Assembly: GCA_036874045.1 (NCBI GenBank)
Contig: CM072344.1
Coordinates: forward strand, 8,590,501-8,654,500
Source of the DNA: Cymodocea nodosa
Lineage: Eukaryota; Streptophyta; Magnoliopsida; Alismatales; Cymodoceaceae
DNA: 64,000 nucleotides
Direction of reading: 5' to 3'
A program made the translations under genes and the position numbers. Shown in pieces: positions 11,640 to 23,307 of the stretch. Each line of letters starts with the position of its first letter. The stretch's first letter is position 1. Under the pieces are notes generated by a model, which did not search any database, was not told the DNA's origin, and saw only the letters and a program-made list of their open reading frames with translations.

Positions 11640-13150
11640 TATTCCTAAGTTCATCTACTTCCTTCTAGAGTTTTTCTATTTGCTGCTCTAATTATTCTAT
11701 CCTTTCTACAGCTCCAATAATGCCTCCAAAAGGTACAGATACTTTAGCTGCAACATAATTTCTATATTCTTTCATTGAAATGGTTCTTGATCTTATCCTT
11801 TTGGATGTCCATTTCGTGAAATCAATACAGTCTACCATCAATATAGGTATCAAATCTCCATAAAATAATTTCTTCTTTGCAGACTTCATTTTGGATAGGA
11901 AGACTTGACACCAATTAACTTGAATTCTATTCACAACTGCATAAGTGGCCCACTTGACAAATTGACTCAGTTCAATGTCATGGTCCTGTCATTGGTAGAC
12001 ATTTTTAATCAAAATGTTAGCTATCATGTGTGTTTTACCATTTAAATGCTTCAATCTATTTAATAATGGCACACCAGGATTAATAGCCAAACTGTCCTTG
12101 ATTTCCTGCTCTATCCATTCAACGACAATTGTGCTTTCCAAAATTTCTTTTCCTTCATTCTTCAATCCAAAAATGTTGCGGAGAAGCTCTGGTGTTATCT
12201 GTACATCAACTTCCTCCATGTTGGAAATTAATTATCCTTGTTCTCTTAAATTAGCATAAAAGCAGGGCACTAGATTTTTATATATTGCATGCCCTTTCTG
12301 CTGAGAAATAAATTGTAGTAAACCCTACAACTCAAATAATTCCTTAATTTCTTGCATTTCGTACCAATTTACTGGTCTACTGTATATGATATCATAACCC
12401 CTAATCTCTTGGTATTTATTATAAGCTTCTAGACTCCAAAAGTGTACTTCATTTAGAACTATTGCTTTAGTTAGGTCAAGAATGTGACTTTGTTGTTCTA
12501 GAGGGGTTTGTTCTTGATCTTCCTCTTCCATAGGCTGAACTTGAACTTGCTGAAAATGTTCAGCAGATTCCTGAACATTTACTTTTGCTTTTGCTTTTGT
12601 CTGTGATGGTGAGCCGGCAGAACTCTCCACTTTGTCTTGAATTGTTTCATTAAATTCAGTCGAATCTGCAAAGTCATTTCTTTCCATATGACTTTGTTCA
12701 GCTTCTTGTTCATTATCTGTTCTTTCTTCTTCCTCCTGACTACCAATCTACACTATCATTCTTCTTTCTGATTTTGTGGCAGATTGGGATGGAGTCATGG
12801 GCAAATCAGCTTCTACCTTATTTTCTGTTTCTTCTTCTTGTACAGGCTGCAGACTAATTTCAACCTGTTTTTCTTCTTCTCTTTGCTTTTACTACTACTC
12901 CTACACCTCCTTAGAGTCGGATGGTAGGTTTACAAAAATTGGCTCTATAGGCCTTGTTGATATTGATACTTCAGATTTAATCTCCTCTTGACATTCATGC
13001 ACTATCTCTTTTCCTTTCTTTCGTCTGATTAATTGAGCCTAGTCTTCCTCTTGTTCTTCTTCTTCTGAGATTAAATCTGTAAACATAGGCTCTGCACGCA
13101 TTTGAACCACAGGTACTAGCTCTTCCTATTTAATTTTTTCAATATTTGCC
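11640..13150 (-). pseudogene. GLKN accessory ORF, Athila-associated copy (assembly D)
   Basis: This is a decayed ORF of unknown function. Segments at 12325-12687, 11989-12219 and 11692-11934 share one frame. Reading N to C: an acidic, glutamine-rich part; VHFWSLEAYNKYQEIRGYDI; a block ending EIKELFEL; then VQITPELLRNIFGLKNEG, RLKHLNGKTHMIANIL, NRIQVNWCQVF and KLFYGD; and a short charged tail. The same ordered blocks occur in Sirevirus accessory ORFs (S1, S2, S3, E), and a closer copy is at 50683-52060. The C-terminal half may belong to the domain listed for plant retroelements as a putative plant transposon protein; that is from memory. Similarity to the + strand copy ends near 13150. Confidence 0.7.
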
Positions 13151-13609
13151 GGATAATGCCCCTAAAACCCTAAGTTTTAGTCTAAATAAGCCCTAAGTTT
13201 AGGCAGGTAATCAGGTCATTTCCCATACAAAACTCTCGCTCTCTCATCTGTGGAATCACGGATAACTCCATGGACTAAGTCTGTGGACTTAACTACGGTA
13301 CTCCGTTGATTTACAGTTAACTCAATGGAGTCAACTCGTTGACTAACTCAAGACTCAACGGAGTAAGTTCGTTGAGTTAAGCGTAACTCTACGGACCTCC
13401 CGTACAAACAGATATATAAAAATAATAATAATAAATACTTAAGATAATAGTTTTTTTCTTCAATTTTTACCGATTTAACCGATACTATGTTTCGGTCAAA
13501 CTAAATTTTTTTTCGGTTGAACCGATACTATGTTTTAGTAAAACCAAAAGTTTTTTTTTTTACTAATAATTAATATAGATTTTTTATGTTCCAGTCATAC
13601 TGATGGATC
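13151..13609. other. Non-coding stretch with palindromes and a short tandem repeat
   Basis: No gene. Positions 13250-13400 carry several paired modules (TAACTCAACGG and TCCGTTGA types). About 13475-13555 holds two imperfect copies of a unit centred on ACCGATACTATGTTT, each ending in a T-run. Two CCCTAAG(T)TTTAG strings occur near 13165-13205. This is the junction between assembly D and the truncated Sirevirus E. Confidence 0.5.
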
Positions 13610-14632
13610 TAGTCGATTGAACCTGGGAAAGGCAGATCACACTCTTTTTATCAAGAAGATCGAAAAAGATATATTAGTAGTTCAAATCTATGTAGATGAC
13701 ATCATATTTAGAGCAACAAATTATAAATTAGTTGAGTCCTTTTCCAAAGACATGACTAATCAATTTGAAATGAGTATGATGGATGAACTATCATTTTTCC
13801 TAAGCTTACAAATTAAGCAATTAGATCAGGGTAATTTTATTTCACAAGAAAAATATACTCAAGATTTATTAAAGAGGTTTGGTTTAGACAACACTAAAAC
13901 AAAGAATACACCATTGAGTACTATCACCAAGTTGGATAAAGATGACTTTGGAAAAACTCTAGATGTAAAACAATAGAAGTATGATTGGTTCATTACTCTA
14001 TTTAACAGCTAGCCGACCAAATATTATGTTTAGTGTGTGTACTTGTGCTAGATATCAATCTAATCCTAAGGAATCACACCTACTTCCTGTTAAAGGAATT
14101 TTTAAATATCTATTAGGAACCATCAATTTCAGACTATTTTACTTTAAACACAGTTCTTTAAACTTAGTAGGTTATAGTGATGCTGATTTCGCAAGATGTA
14201 AGTCTGAAAGAAAAAGCACCAGTGGCACTTATCAATTGTTAGGTAATTCTTTAGTATCATGGTTCAGCAAAAAGTAAAACTGTGTAGCATTATCTACAAC
14301 TGAAGCTGAATATATAGCTGCTGCACTTTGCTGTGCTCAAATCCTATGGATCAGACAAACCTTAAAAGATTTTAATTTAGACTATGAACCAACTAAGATT
14401 TTTTGTGAAGTTATACAATAAGTTTATCTAAAAATCCTATGTTACATTCAGGAGCAAAACATATAGAAGTTTGACATCATTTTCTAAGGGATAATGTTAT
14501 AAAAGGAAAAATAGTATTAAATTTTGTTCCTACCACAAAACAATTAGCAAATCTATTTACAAAACCCTTAGATGAAAATACTTTCTCAAAATTACGATTA
14601 AAACTTGGTATTTGTAGGTTATCTAATATTTA
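13610..14632 (+). pseudogene. Sirevirus E: RT C-terminus and RNase H remnant
   Basis: Reading begins inside the reverse transcriptase just before the catalytic box (KADHTLFIK, then IYVDDIIF) and continues through FEMSMMDELSFFLSLQIK. After a stop at 13974-13976 the same frame carries IGSLLYLTASRPNIMF and the RNase H part (GYSDADFAR, LVSWFSKK). It continues past further stops and a frameshift to the pol terminus (LKLGICRLSNI, stop near 14632). Everything 5' of the RT thumb is missing, so E is 5'-truncated. Its closest relatives in the window are the pol genes of S1 and S2. Confidence 0.88.
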
Positions 14633-16660
14633 AATGGTACTATTCATTGTATTTTGGTTTGTTATATGGTAGTTTTAGAATTTAATGTCTTTATCTTTAA
14701 AACAAAAAACAAAACAAAACAAAATATCTATTTTCGAATTACAGTTTTCTAGTAGTTAAGAATTTAGGAAATTCTGATTTTTATTGAAGTCAATTTATTT
14801 AAGAAAAATTCAGAAAAGATTACTTAAAGACAGTTAGGTTGATTCAATATGAGTGCCAACTATATTTTTGTTACTTATGTATATACTATTACAGACATTT
14901 TAACAGGAAAATACATAGAAAGTATGTACTTTTTATTAAAGGAAAGTTATTAACATTCTGTTAGAAAAATTAAGTCTTGCGGTTGCCTCTAATTTAATTT
15001 ACTATTTTGTTTTATTTTTTGTTAGTTTCTTTCTGTAATTACTTGAGTAATTAAGTCTGTTGGGGGATCTTAAACCTTAGTCACTTAAACCAACTGGTTT
15101 GGGATATGCTGACTGAAAACTCATTTTGCAAGTAATTCAGATTATATTTAAAATAAATAAAAAAAATTTACCTGTTCTCACTTGTCATTAAGTAACTGAT
15201 TATCTTTCCCCTAAGCAAAGGATTGTGATCACGTAAAAAGATGATATTGTAGGAGGTAATACATAAAATCTATATATGAATATAAACAAAAAAAAGGGCA
15301 ATGTACTCAAGCTTAATTTATCTTTCAAAGTGTTATAAAAATCCTGCCATAATCTATGCATATAATCCTTATTATTTTTTGTAATTATCTACTCTTTACA
15401 CATAATGTACAATATTTATTGTCTTAAGTTTGTGTACTCATTATTGAATTCTTTTTAAGGTTCTGAAGGTATATCTCTATGAATTATCTTTTGTAAACTG
15501 AATAAGATAAAAGCTAGAAAGTCTAAATTGTTAACTCTACTACTTATTTCTGTATTTAATACAAATTAAATTTTAAAAAAAAAATTAAAAGAAAAAAAGA
15601 GAGACTCAAATCTATTTAAAGCTTAGCATCCTCTTTAAGTAAGCTATTTGACCTTTTAAAGCCAAATCTACTTCGAGCTTGGCAACCCACATTAAGTATG
15701 TCATAGATTCTTTACACTACATTTATGTAGGGGGAGCAATTTCTCATATAATAATTCATCTCTTATGAACTATTATATGTTTTCATGAAAGAATCTGCAT
15801 AAATTTCAGGAAATACACTTTAATTAAGTACATTTCTGAACTATCAGTGACTTGTAGGTTTTTTAATTCTTAAGTATCTGAATTCTCTATTGTTTCGGCA
15901 AGTTATATTGCAATTATCGGACAGTTGTGTTTTAAAACGTTCAATAGACTATTTTATTATTTCCTAAAGTACACGTGTCGAAACCATAATGCATGACTTA
16001 AGTGGACTTTCGATAAGTTATCTGTAACTCTCCGAAATGCATCTAAGCATCGAAAAGTTAGATTTATAACTATCTGAAACATCTATTTATTATAAAACTA
16101 CTTAAGTACATGTGTCGTGATCTAGAAGATTGACTTAAGTTATCTTTCAGAAGGTTATTTCTAACTCTCCAAAATGCACTTGAGCATTGAATAGTTAGGT
16201 TTATAAGTCTCCAAAACTTTCTGAACACCTTAAGTTCAAATTGTGCACGTGTTGAATTTCACTGCTTTATAATGTCTCAGTCGAAACTCGAACAGTTATG
16301 TTTAACTCTTCGACTTTTCACACCTATTCATTCGAGAAACTCGAACAGTTATCATAAGTCTTCAAGTTTTCTCACTTTTCACTTAGCCTAAAGTTATTTT
16401 CCTTATACGAACAATTACGCTAAGTATTCTACAATTGTTGGTTGTAAAACTTGTACAATTATTGCAAGCACTCGAGTTATTTATCAGTAACGGATCTTAT
16501 ATTTATGATTTCAATGATTGAATCCGTTTATCACTTTATAAACTCGAAGAGTTATAAATGTTTTACTAACAACCTTTCATGTTTCTACCTTGGTAAAACC
16601 CTAGCTTCACAATCTTTACTTCCACTAAGTTCTACAGTGCAAAGCGAAGATTAATCGACA
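14633..16660 (+). other. Sirevirus E pol-to-accessory interval with an LTR-like segment
   Basis: Non-coding. A polypurine string TGTAGGGGGAGCA (about 15726-15738) has equivalents in S1, S2 and S3 at the same relative place. From about 15765 to 16260 the sequence follows the 5' part of the Athila-type LTR (ATTATATG, GAAAGAATCTGCAT, AAGTACATTTCTGAAC, GACTTAAGTGGA). Then come palindrome modules of the Sirevirus E LTR type (CTCGAACAGTTA) and AAAACCCTAG at about 16596 (telo-box-like), shortly before the accessory ORF. The arrangement looks like an internal promoter region; that is inference. Confidence 0.65.
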
Positions 16661-19248
16661 ATGTCAAGACATGGAAAAGGACGTGGTAGAATGACCAAAG
16701 TGTAGAAAAGAGAGCTAGAAATTTAGAAAATACAAAGTGAAATCAACGACATTTACTCCAGGTACACTTTTTCAAATGAAGTACTACACAAAGTAAGAAA
16801 AGCTGTTAAGATGAGAAAAATTTCTGTTGGAAATTTATTCAAAATTATGTTGAAACACAGTTTAGACTAAAACAAACTAAACTTTCCGCATTGCATTTAT
16901 GGAAAAGAAATTTACAACCTAACCCTACGGTTGTAAGTTCTAGACATGTACTAGAGACATCGGTACAGTCTATCACCTATTATGGAAAGAAGTGGGGACC
17001 AATGATCAAAAATGCAAACAGGGAATTACAATCCTTGTATTCCCAACATTATTTTCCCCCAGCTGTTTTAGATGATATTAAATAGTATATAGATGAACAT
17101 AAAACTGCCTTTAGCAAAATGGGCCTTCGAAGTGAAGGACAAAGAGTTTATCAACTCAAAATGGCGGAAGTTAAGAGCTTAAAACTCTATATTCCATTAT
17201 GACAACCTAGGCATCATGGTGAAGGACCATCAAGACCCCAAGTGCCTTTAACAGGAGAAATTAAGATAATTTTAGAACCTCCTGAACAACTTGAAACACT
17301 ACAGACATATAATCAGAAAAAGAAAAAGACAATTGAATATTTTGGACTAACTGCAGGTGTACAAGGAATATTGCAGCAAAAAGAAGAATCAGTGAAAAAT
17401 GAAAAACTATGCTCCATTGCAGAAGCTAGACAGACATTTTTGTCAAGAATCCCAGCATATGTGACAAATATTGGCTTACAAGCATATACTCTAAGGTATT
17501 GTGTCACATTAGTGCATCATGTATCTTTTAATACAATGGATAGTTTTTTACACAATGCTGCAAGCACACATTCTTTTCCTACGGAAAGAGAGAATGTAGG
17601 AAATTTTGATGATACATATACAGATGATATCCAATTTGATGATATTTTTGACAAAATAGACATTGAGTTTATGAATTTTGAAGATATTTCATCTGAAGAG
17701 GAATGTACAGATATTCTTCCTCTTACTGTATCTCGAACGGAGACTTTTGCATTTTGGTACAGTTGCTTATACTACACTTTATATATATGGTTATGTTTGT
17801 TACAGTATATAGTATACTTGTTGATAAATGTATATAATCAACAAAATACACAGTTACAAATAGAATATGATACTACCAATGTCTCACATATACAAATTTC
17901 AAAAATACAGGATGATTCTATTCCACAGACAGATATAGAACATTCTTTCATACAAAGATAGTTAGATAGATCAAATATAGATATACATGTTGCTGATATA
18001 CAAATTGTTACAGAGACTGTTGTTACTGAAATGTTTCCAGAAGAAAAAATAGAAGAAATTCAGCAAATTATTGATACGACAATAATAGATATTTCAAACA
18101 TTTATACTAGTTTTGATGGCAATTCCACTAGTTCTGAAAGATTTGAAAATATAGATGCTTTTGATAATATTGAAACAAGTCCCAGATCAGAACATCATGA
18201 TAGGAAAATACCTAACCATGAATAGAGTTTAGATGAAAATACACTATTATGGTTTAGAAATAATTCCTGTTATGACAAATTTCAGACATATAAAACTTTT
18301 ACAGTTTTATATTCAAGACTAGTTAAGTTTGAAGGGATGGCACACATACAAGAACTGTTTGAATTTCAAGGCTTGTTGACTCTACTTCAACAACAGCTAG
18401 GCCATCTTGCTATACTAGAACTTATCAGTTGTTTTTACTCAAACTTAATAGTGGAAGAAGGTATTCCTATTTCTAATATACAAGACAATGACATATATTT
18501 AACTCCAGATTTACTTCATCAGGTACTTGGTCTGAAAAATGGAGTTAAATTATCAGAAAGAAAACAGGTTTATCGATTGGGATGGGATATTACAAGTTTA
18601 GCCAAAGATCCAACTGCCAACAAACCATTGAGATTACTAAATGACTTAAATGGCCAAGCACATTTTATTGCAAAAATATTGCATGCTACATTGTTTCAGA
18701 GGTTTGGTCATGGGGCAGAAGTTGGCAGATATTGTCTTTATGCTATGTACGCATTAATAAACCATATACAGGTGAACTGGTATGGTATTTTTGTTTCTCA
18801 TATCTTACATTTGCAGAGTAAATTATTTTATGATGATATGATTTTGAGAATTGTGACAAGTCAAAAAGATATTACACCTTGGCCACAGAAAAGATTAAAG
18901 TCAAGATCTTTCTCTGCAAAGGAACTTCAAAAATACCAGGAAGTAGATACACCTATCCTCAAACAATAACAATAGGATCGGCAAACACGGTTACAGCCAC
19001 AATAGCAACAATCCACACAATTTACAGAAACACAGCAACATACAAATATACAACAAGGTATACATACAGAAATACATACAAGTATAGATATAGACATACA
19101 TACTAAATTTTTACAGCAACCATCATAAGTTTCTCAAAATGATTTAGATCAAGCATTACTTGATCAGATAAACAGAGTTAGTACAAATATTGCAAAGAAA
19201 ATATCAGATACTCTAATTGATATTTTTCAAAGACAAAGAGGCTTGTGA
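16661..19248 (+). pseudogene. GLKN accessory ORF of Sirevirus E, with a hydrophobic segment
   Basis: From the first ATG at 16661 the frame reads a basic start (MSRHGKGRGRM) like the KGRGRGK start of the S1 and S2 ORFs, then hits stops. From 16891 to the final stop 19246-19248 one frame holds, interrupted at about 17083, 17200, 17959, 18223 and 18967. Order: a lysine-rich block, an acidic central part, then LFEFQGLLTLLQQQLG, DIYLTPDLLHQVLGLKNGV, LRLLNDLNGQAHFIAKIL, NHIQVNWYGIFVS and KLFYDDM. A glutamine-rich stretch and a short amphipathic end (ISDTLIDIFQRQRG) follow. A hydrophobic run of about 30 residues (17744-17842) lies between acidic stretches and could be a membrane segment, as proposed for env-like ORFs of Sireviruses. 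Function unknown. Confidence 0.75.
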
Positions 19249-19512
19249 TTATACAAATTATGTATTACATGATTTATTTTTTGTAATTTGTAACCAAAAC
19301 TATTATGTAAACTATTTACTGATTTTAATGTAACGTGATTATTTTTCACAGTTTATGATATTAAACAGTTTATGCTTAATCCATAAATCCTATGTATGTT
19401 TGAAACTATCGTTTTGATTAATATATACTTGGTAAGATTTCCTTCCTTACATTTACCTTGCTTAACTTCGTAAAGGAGGAGAAAATAGTTTGTTTATTTT
19501 TTTTATAATGCC

Positions 19513-19575
19513 AAAAAGGGGGAGATATAAATTATGTGACTTATTAGATTTTGACATCATCAAAAAGGGGGAGAT
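19513..19575 (+). other. Duplicated polypurine tract of Sirevirus E
   Basis: AAAAAGGGGGAGAT occurs twice, at 19513-19526 and 19562-19575; the second abuts the 3' LTR. Multiple polypurine tracts upstream of the 3' LTR are a recognised Sirevirus trait. The tract primes plus-strand DNA synthesis. Confidence 0.88.
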
Positions 19576-20755
19576 TGTTAGGTATTTAATTTTGATGATA
19601 TATGCTTTATTAACGTATTTAAATAAGTTTACATAATATTCTCTAAGTATAATAGTTAACAGATTATCGGAAAGTTTCATTTTTATGTCGGATAAATTAA
19701 AGATTTCCGAAGAGTTAGATTTGCAATAGTTAAACTTTCAGATAGTTAATGTTTCGTTTTTGTCGAATACTTTATGTTAAAAACTCGTATAGTTAAGTTA
19801 TCTACACGTGTGTTTTTAATGTTTTAAGTTGTCACGTGTTTTCCATGTGCGTTTGGTAATGAAAAATCGAATAGTTAGATAACTGTTCGAGTTTTATAAA
19901 AGGACTAATGAACAGATAAGTTTCTTTGTTTAGTCACGTGTTTTGCAGGTGCAAAAAAACTCGAAGAGTTAAAGGATAAGTGTTCGAGTTTTTACAAGAC
20001 TTAAAGGATAAATGTTCGACTAAATTGAAGACTTAGAAGATATTCTACAAGACTCTAGAAAGATAAAGTTTCAGTGAATCTACGAAGTGGAGATCGTGGA
20101 AATTCAAATTGTTAGTGGAGAAAGTGGAAATTAAAATAGAAAGTAATTTGGATTAAAGAGAAAATTAGTACGTGGATTATGGATTATGGATTGTGGATCA
20201 AGTGGATGAACATGCTGAACGTGAAAGACAACAAAGTTCGACTACTAATAGAGAGTACGAGCTACATTAAAACAGAGGATCCCAATCTCAAAAACCAAGT
20301 CTAAATATTCAATCTGGATCCCTAACTAAAAAGTTAAGTTTGAATATTCATATTCTGAAAAATTCTCCAACATCAGAAGAATGTCAAAATTCCAAGCAAT
20401 TTTAGAAAAGGAGCTGCAAATGTAAGAAGTCTGGAAATTCGACAACTAGAGAAGAAGAGATACAAAACTTGAGCAAAGAGAAAGAAAGAAGCTGTGTGCA
20501 TAAAAGATTAGGTTATATACAATTCAAAATTAGTTTTGAATAAGAGCTTTGTTTTCCTATTTGAATTGTATATCGAACATTACTATATCAAAACCATCAA
20601 GAAGGGAATTGAGCTGAAAAGATATTGTAAATTCTGTCTTGAAAAAAAAGAATAGAATTTCATTTACGAGTGTTTTGTGCTCTTATTTTATCTGCTAGTA
20701 TTTAATTACTAAAGACACAATTCACCCCCCCTCTTGTGATACAGACGATCCTACA
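19576..20755 (+). repeat. 3' LTR of Sirevirus E (1180 bp)
   Basis: The LTR starts TGTTAGGTATTT after the polypurine tract and ends CGATCCTACA. The terminal CAATTCACCCCCCCTCTTGT matches the inverted start of the S1 LTRs and is typical of Sireviruses. A TATA box (TTATAAAAGG) lies at 19894-19903, just after the palindrome 19867-19890. The bases after the LTR are AATGT (20756-20760), a possible TSD whose partner is lost because E is 5'-truncated. Confidence 0.88.
19894..19903 (+). promoter_or_regulatory. TATA box of the Sirevirus E LTR
   Basis: TTATAAAAGG lies directly downstream of the palindrome TCGAATAGTTA / TAACTGTTCGA (one mismatch, 2-nt loop) and about 320 bp into the LTR. Confidence 0.6.
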
Positions 20756-22135
20756 AATGTATTTACTATAAAATCTTTTACATTAAGGACAATGCAAAAT
20801 GTAGGTATGGGGGAGAGGTAATTAGATTAAAAGCCATGTAATTTTGTTAATTAGAGGAATTAGAATGGTACTACAAAAGTTCTGTGGAAATTGAAAATTT
20901 TTTATGAATTTGCTGTAACTATCCGATAATTAAAACTATCAAATTTTTAAGAATTGTAACTGCTTGAATGTTATATTTATAATCTTATATAAGATGCTAC
21001 AAAATTTTACTATTCATATAAATCTGGATATAGTATCTTATGTTTTTGTTGAATTTTATGAGTTTAACAGTTTCACGATTTTAAAAAGAAATCAAAATGC
21101 TTAATTGAAACTCAGTAAATTATTTGAAATCCTGAAAGAGCTGAAATGTTGAGTTTTGGATTAAATGAAATACATATGATCAAGGATGCATTTAATTTGA
21201 TTGATTAAACTTATAGAATGATTTATGTGTAGATCTTATTAAACTACAGAAAAAGAATGAGCTTATTGATATGGATTCATATTTTCAGTAAATAATAGAA
21301 GTAGGATTATATGAGATTTGTGTTCTATTCCATTTGTATTAATGAAATACATATATATACTGTGTTGAAAAGAAAAAAAAGAAAAAAGGAAATAAGAGAA
21401 AAACTTTGAGAGTTTATTAACTTGTTTGATCACGAGCCTTTTGTACTTGAGTAGATAGGTATGTAAGGATTGTTGACCTCAAAAAGGACTCTTTAAATCT
21501 GGCAACCTAAGATCCTGATCAGATCTGGGATTGTTGATTGAAAGCTCAATACATAGGTACACTAGAAAGCTCTTGTATGATTCAAGCTTTTCAAATTAAC
21601 TTTTAAAGTACAAATATGCATATACTGTTCTGAAAATTTAAAAGTATTTTGTGAAATACAGATATCTTTTGAATCGAGTATATTTTCTATTATCTAAGAT
21701 TATTAAAGTATGAATCTAGAATAGACTTTTGAAGTTATTTATTTAAGATACAATTCTTTATTCTATTTGTTTTAATCATATTGAATTGGATTGTGTTTTG
21801 ATTCGTATGTAGTTAAAATTTATTCTAGAAATCATATTGGAAAATTCAGGATAACATATGCTGAAAAGAAGAAAAAATGATAATATAATTAACACCTATG
21901 TGATGCTAATATATTTTGTATATAATTTACATATTTTTAAATATATTTGCAAGTTGAAGAGGAGAAAATAATGTTAAAACAGATTACTGAAAAATACAAA
22001 ATATCTATATAATAATCTAATTGTATGTATTCTAAAGAAGAACAAAATGAAGAATTAATTCTAGCAACTTTAGAAAGACCAACTAGTTAGATCTTAGTTT
22101 GCTAAGGGACTATCAAAATTTAAGTATGGGGGAAG
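20756..22135 (+). other. Pre-LTR non-coding block and polypurine tract of Athila element A
   Basis: No gene. This is the + strand copy of the block found inverted at 5925-7260: TTACATTAAGGACAATGCA and GTAGGTATGGGGGAGAGG at its start, then GTTTGCTAAGGGACTATCAA and TTTAAGTATGGGGGAAG ending at 22135, directly before the 3' LTR. It is the only interior part of A left at the 3' side. The A interior between the protease (3678) and this block has been lost or replaced by D and E. Confidence 0.82.
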
Positions 22136-23307
22136 TGTTTAGAATGAAAATGTGCATAATATTAAGGGTTAAATGATGGTTAATTGCATAATATTTAGCT
22201 TATCATATAAGAATTAAGCCATTATGTTATAATTGCACTGTTATATGCTTTAATGAAAGAATCTACATAATTTCAGGGAATTAACGTTAATTAAGTACAT
22301 TTTTGAACTGTCGGTGAATTGCAGGATGGAAAATTCCTAAATGTCTGAATTTTCTATTATTTCGAAGAGTTATATTGCACGTACCGGACAGTATGTTTTA
22401 AACGAATATTTTATTATTTCTTGGAATACACATGTTGAAACCTTAATGCATGATTTAATTGGATTTTCGGTGAGTTATCTACTAACTATCTGAAATGCAT
22501 CTAAGCATCAGATAGTTAAGGTTTGTAAGTATCTAAAATAGTAAATCTTAAAAGAATATTCAGGTACATAGTAACAACTCGTTGAGTTAGTGAGTAAAAG
22601 CCGTAAGTTGTATATCTGAACTCGTTAAGTTAGAATTATGCATGTGTTGAATTTAAATGCTTTAGTATATCACGTGAGATGCACATGTTTAACTCGTTAA
22701 GTTAGCATAACTATACGTGTTGTGTTACATGAATACACACTAAGGTAACGCATTATGTTAGCAGTTTATTTCTTTATTGCACGTGTTTTATGGTAAATCA
22801 ATGAAGTAAGTCCGTTGAGTTATCTGTAACTCCACGAACCATATATTTTCTAATATGCCACTATAGCAGTTGCAAAAACAAGACATTCAAAGGAAAACCA
22901 CGATTACATGTATCACGCAGGAATTCACTCCTGGAATGAAGAAGAAATCACCATCGTTGATATGAATGAAGGAAATCCAACCGATCATCTAAGCAGAAGC
23001 AGTTACTATAGAAAGAATATAAAAGAAGAGGAGAAAAATGAAAAAGGGTGTGTGTGTAGAGGTGGACCGCGCTAACTGTAGGCAACGTCGAAAGTTCCCT
23101 GAAACTCCACACCACCACCACAATCACCAACTATCAGAAGTTTATGAGGATACTTTCTAGATGTCGGGTCGATTCCGAGCCAAACACGGTGCCTGACAAC
23201 CATTGTGAGGAGTGATCGCATTGCAAGAAGGGAAGTCATTTTCACCAAGCACCGACTCATATCTCAAGAGATCAAAAAGTTTCTAGCCTTGGTTTCGGGT
23301 CAATGCC
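22136..23307 (+). repeat. 3' LTR of Athila element A, first part (A')
   Basis: It starts TGTTTAGAATG right after the polypurine tract and follows LTR A until GGTCAATGCC at 23307. There LTR C has inserted. It resumes at 36832. Removing the insertions leaves about 2050 bp, matching the 2046 bp of the 5' LTR. Confidence 0.9.

Larger units (their letters stand above)
10195..11640 (-). other. LTR-like non-coding stretch upstream of gag D
   Basis: No convincing ORF is seen. The stretch is dense in GTTA/TAAC paired modules and ACGTG cores and is probably LTR or leader sequence. Positions 10785-11097 are an inverted relative of 19725-20030 inside the Sirevirus E LTR. A perfect 26-bp palindrome lies at 10546-10571. 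I could not find TG/CA ends or a clear primer site, so LTR limits are not called. Confidence 0.5.

Noticed and set aside
13474..13560. Possible 5' LTR end of Sirevirus E
   Set aside because: No TG/CA ends, no primer site and no similarity to 19576-20755; E is simply truncated within RT.
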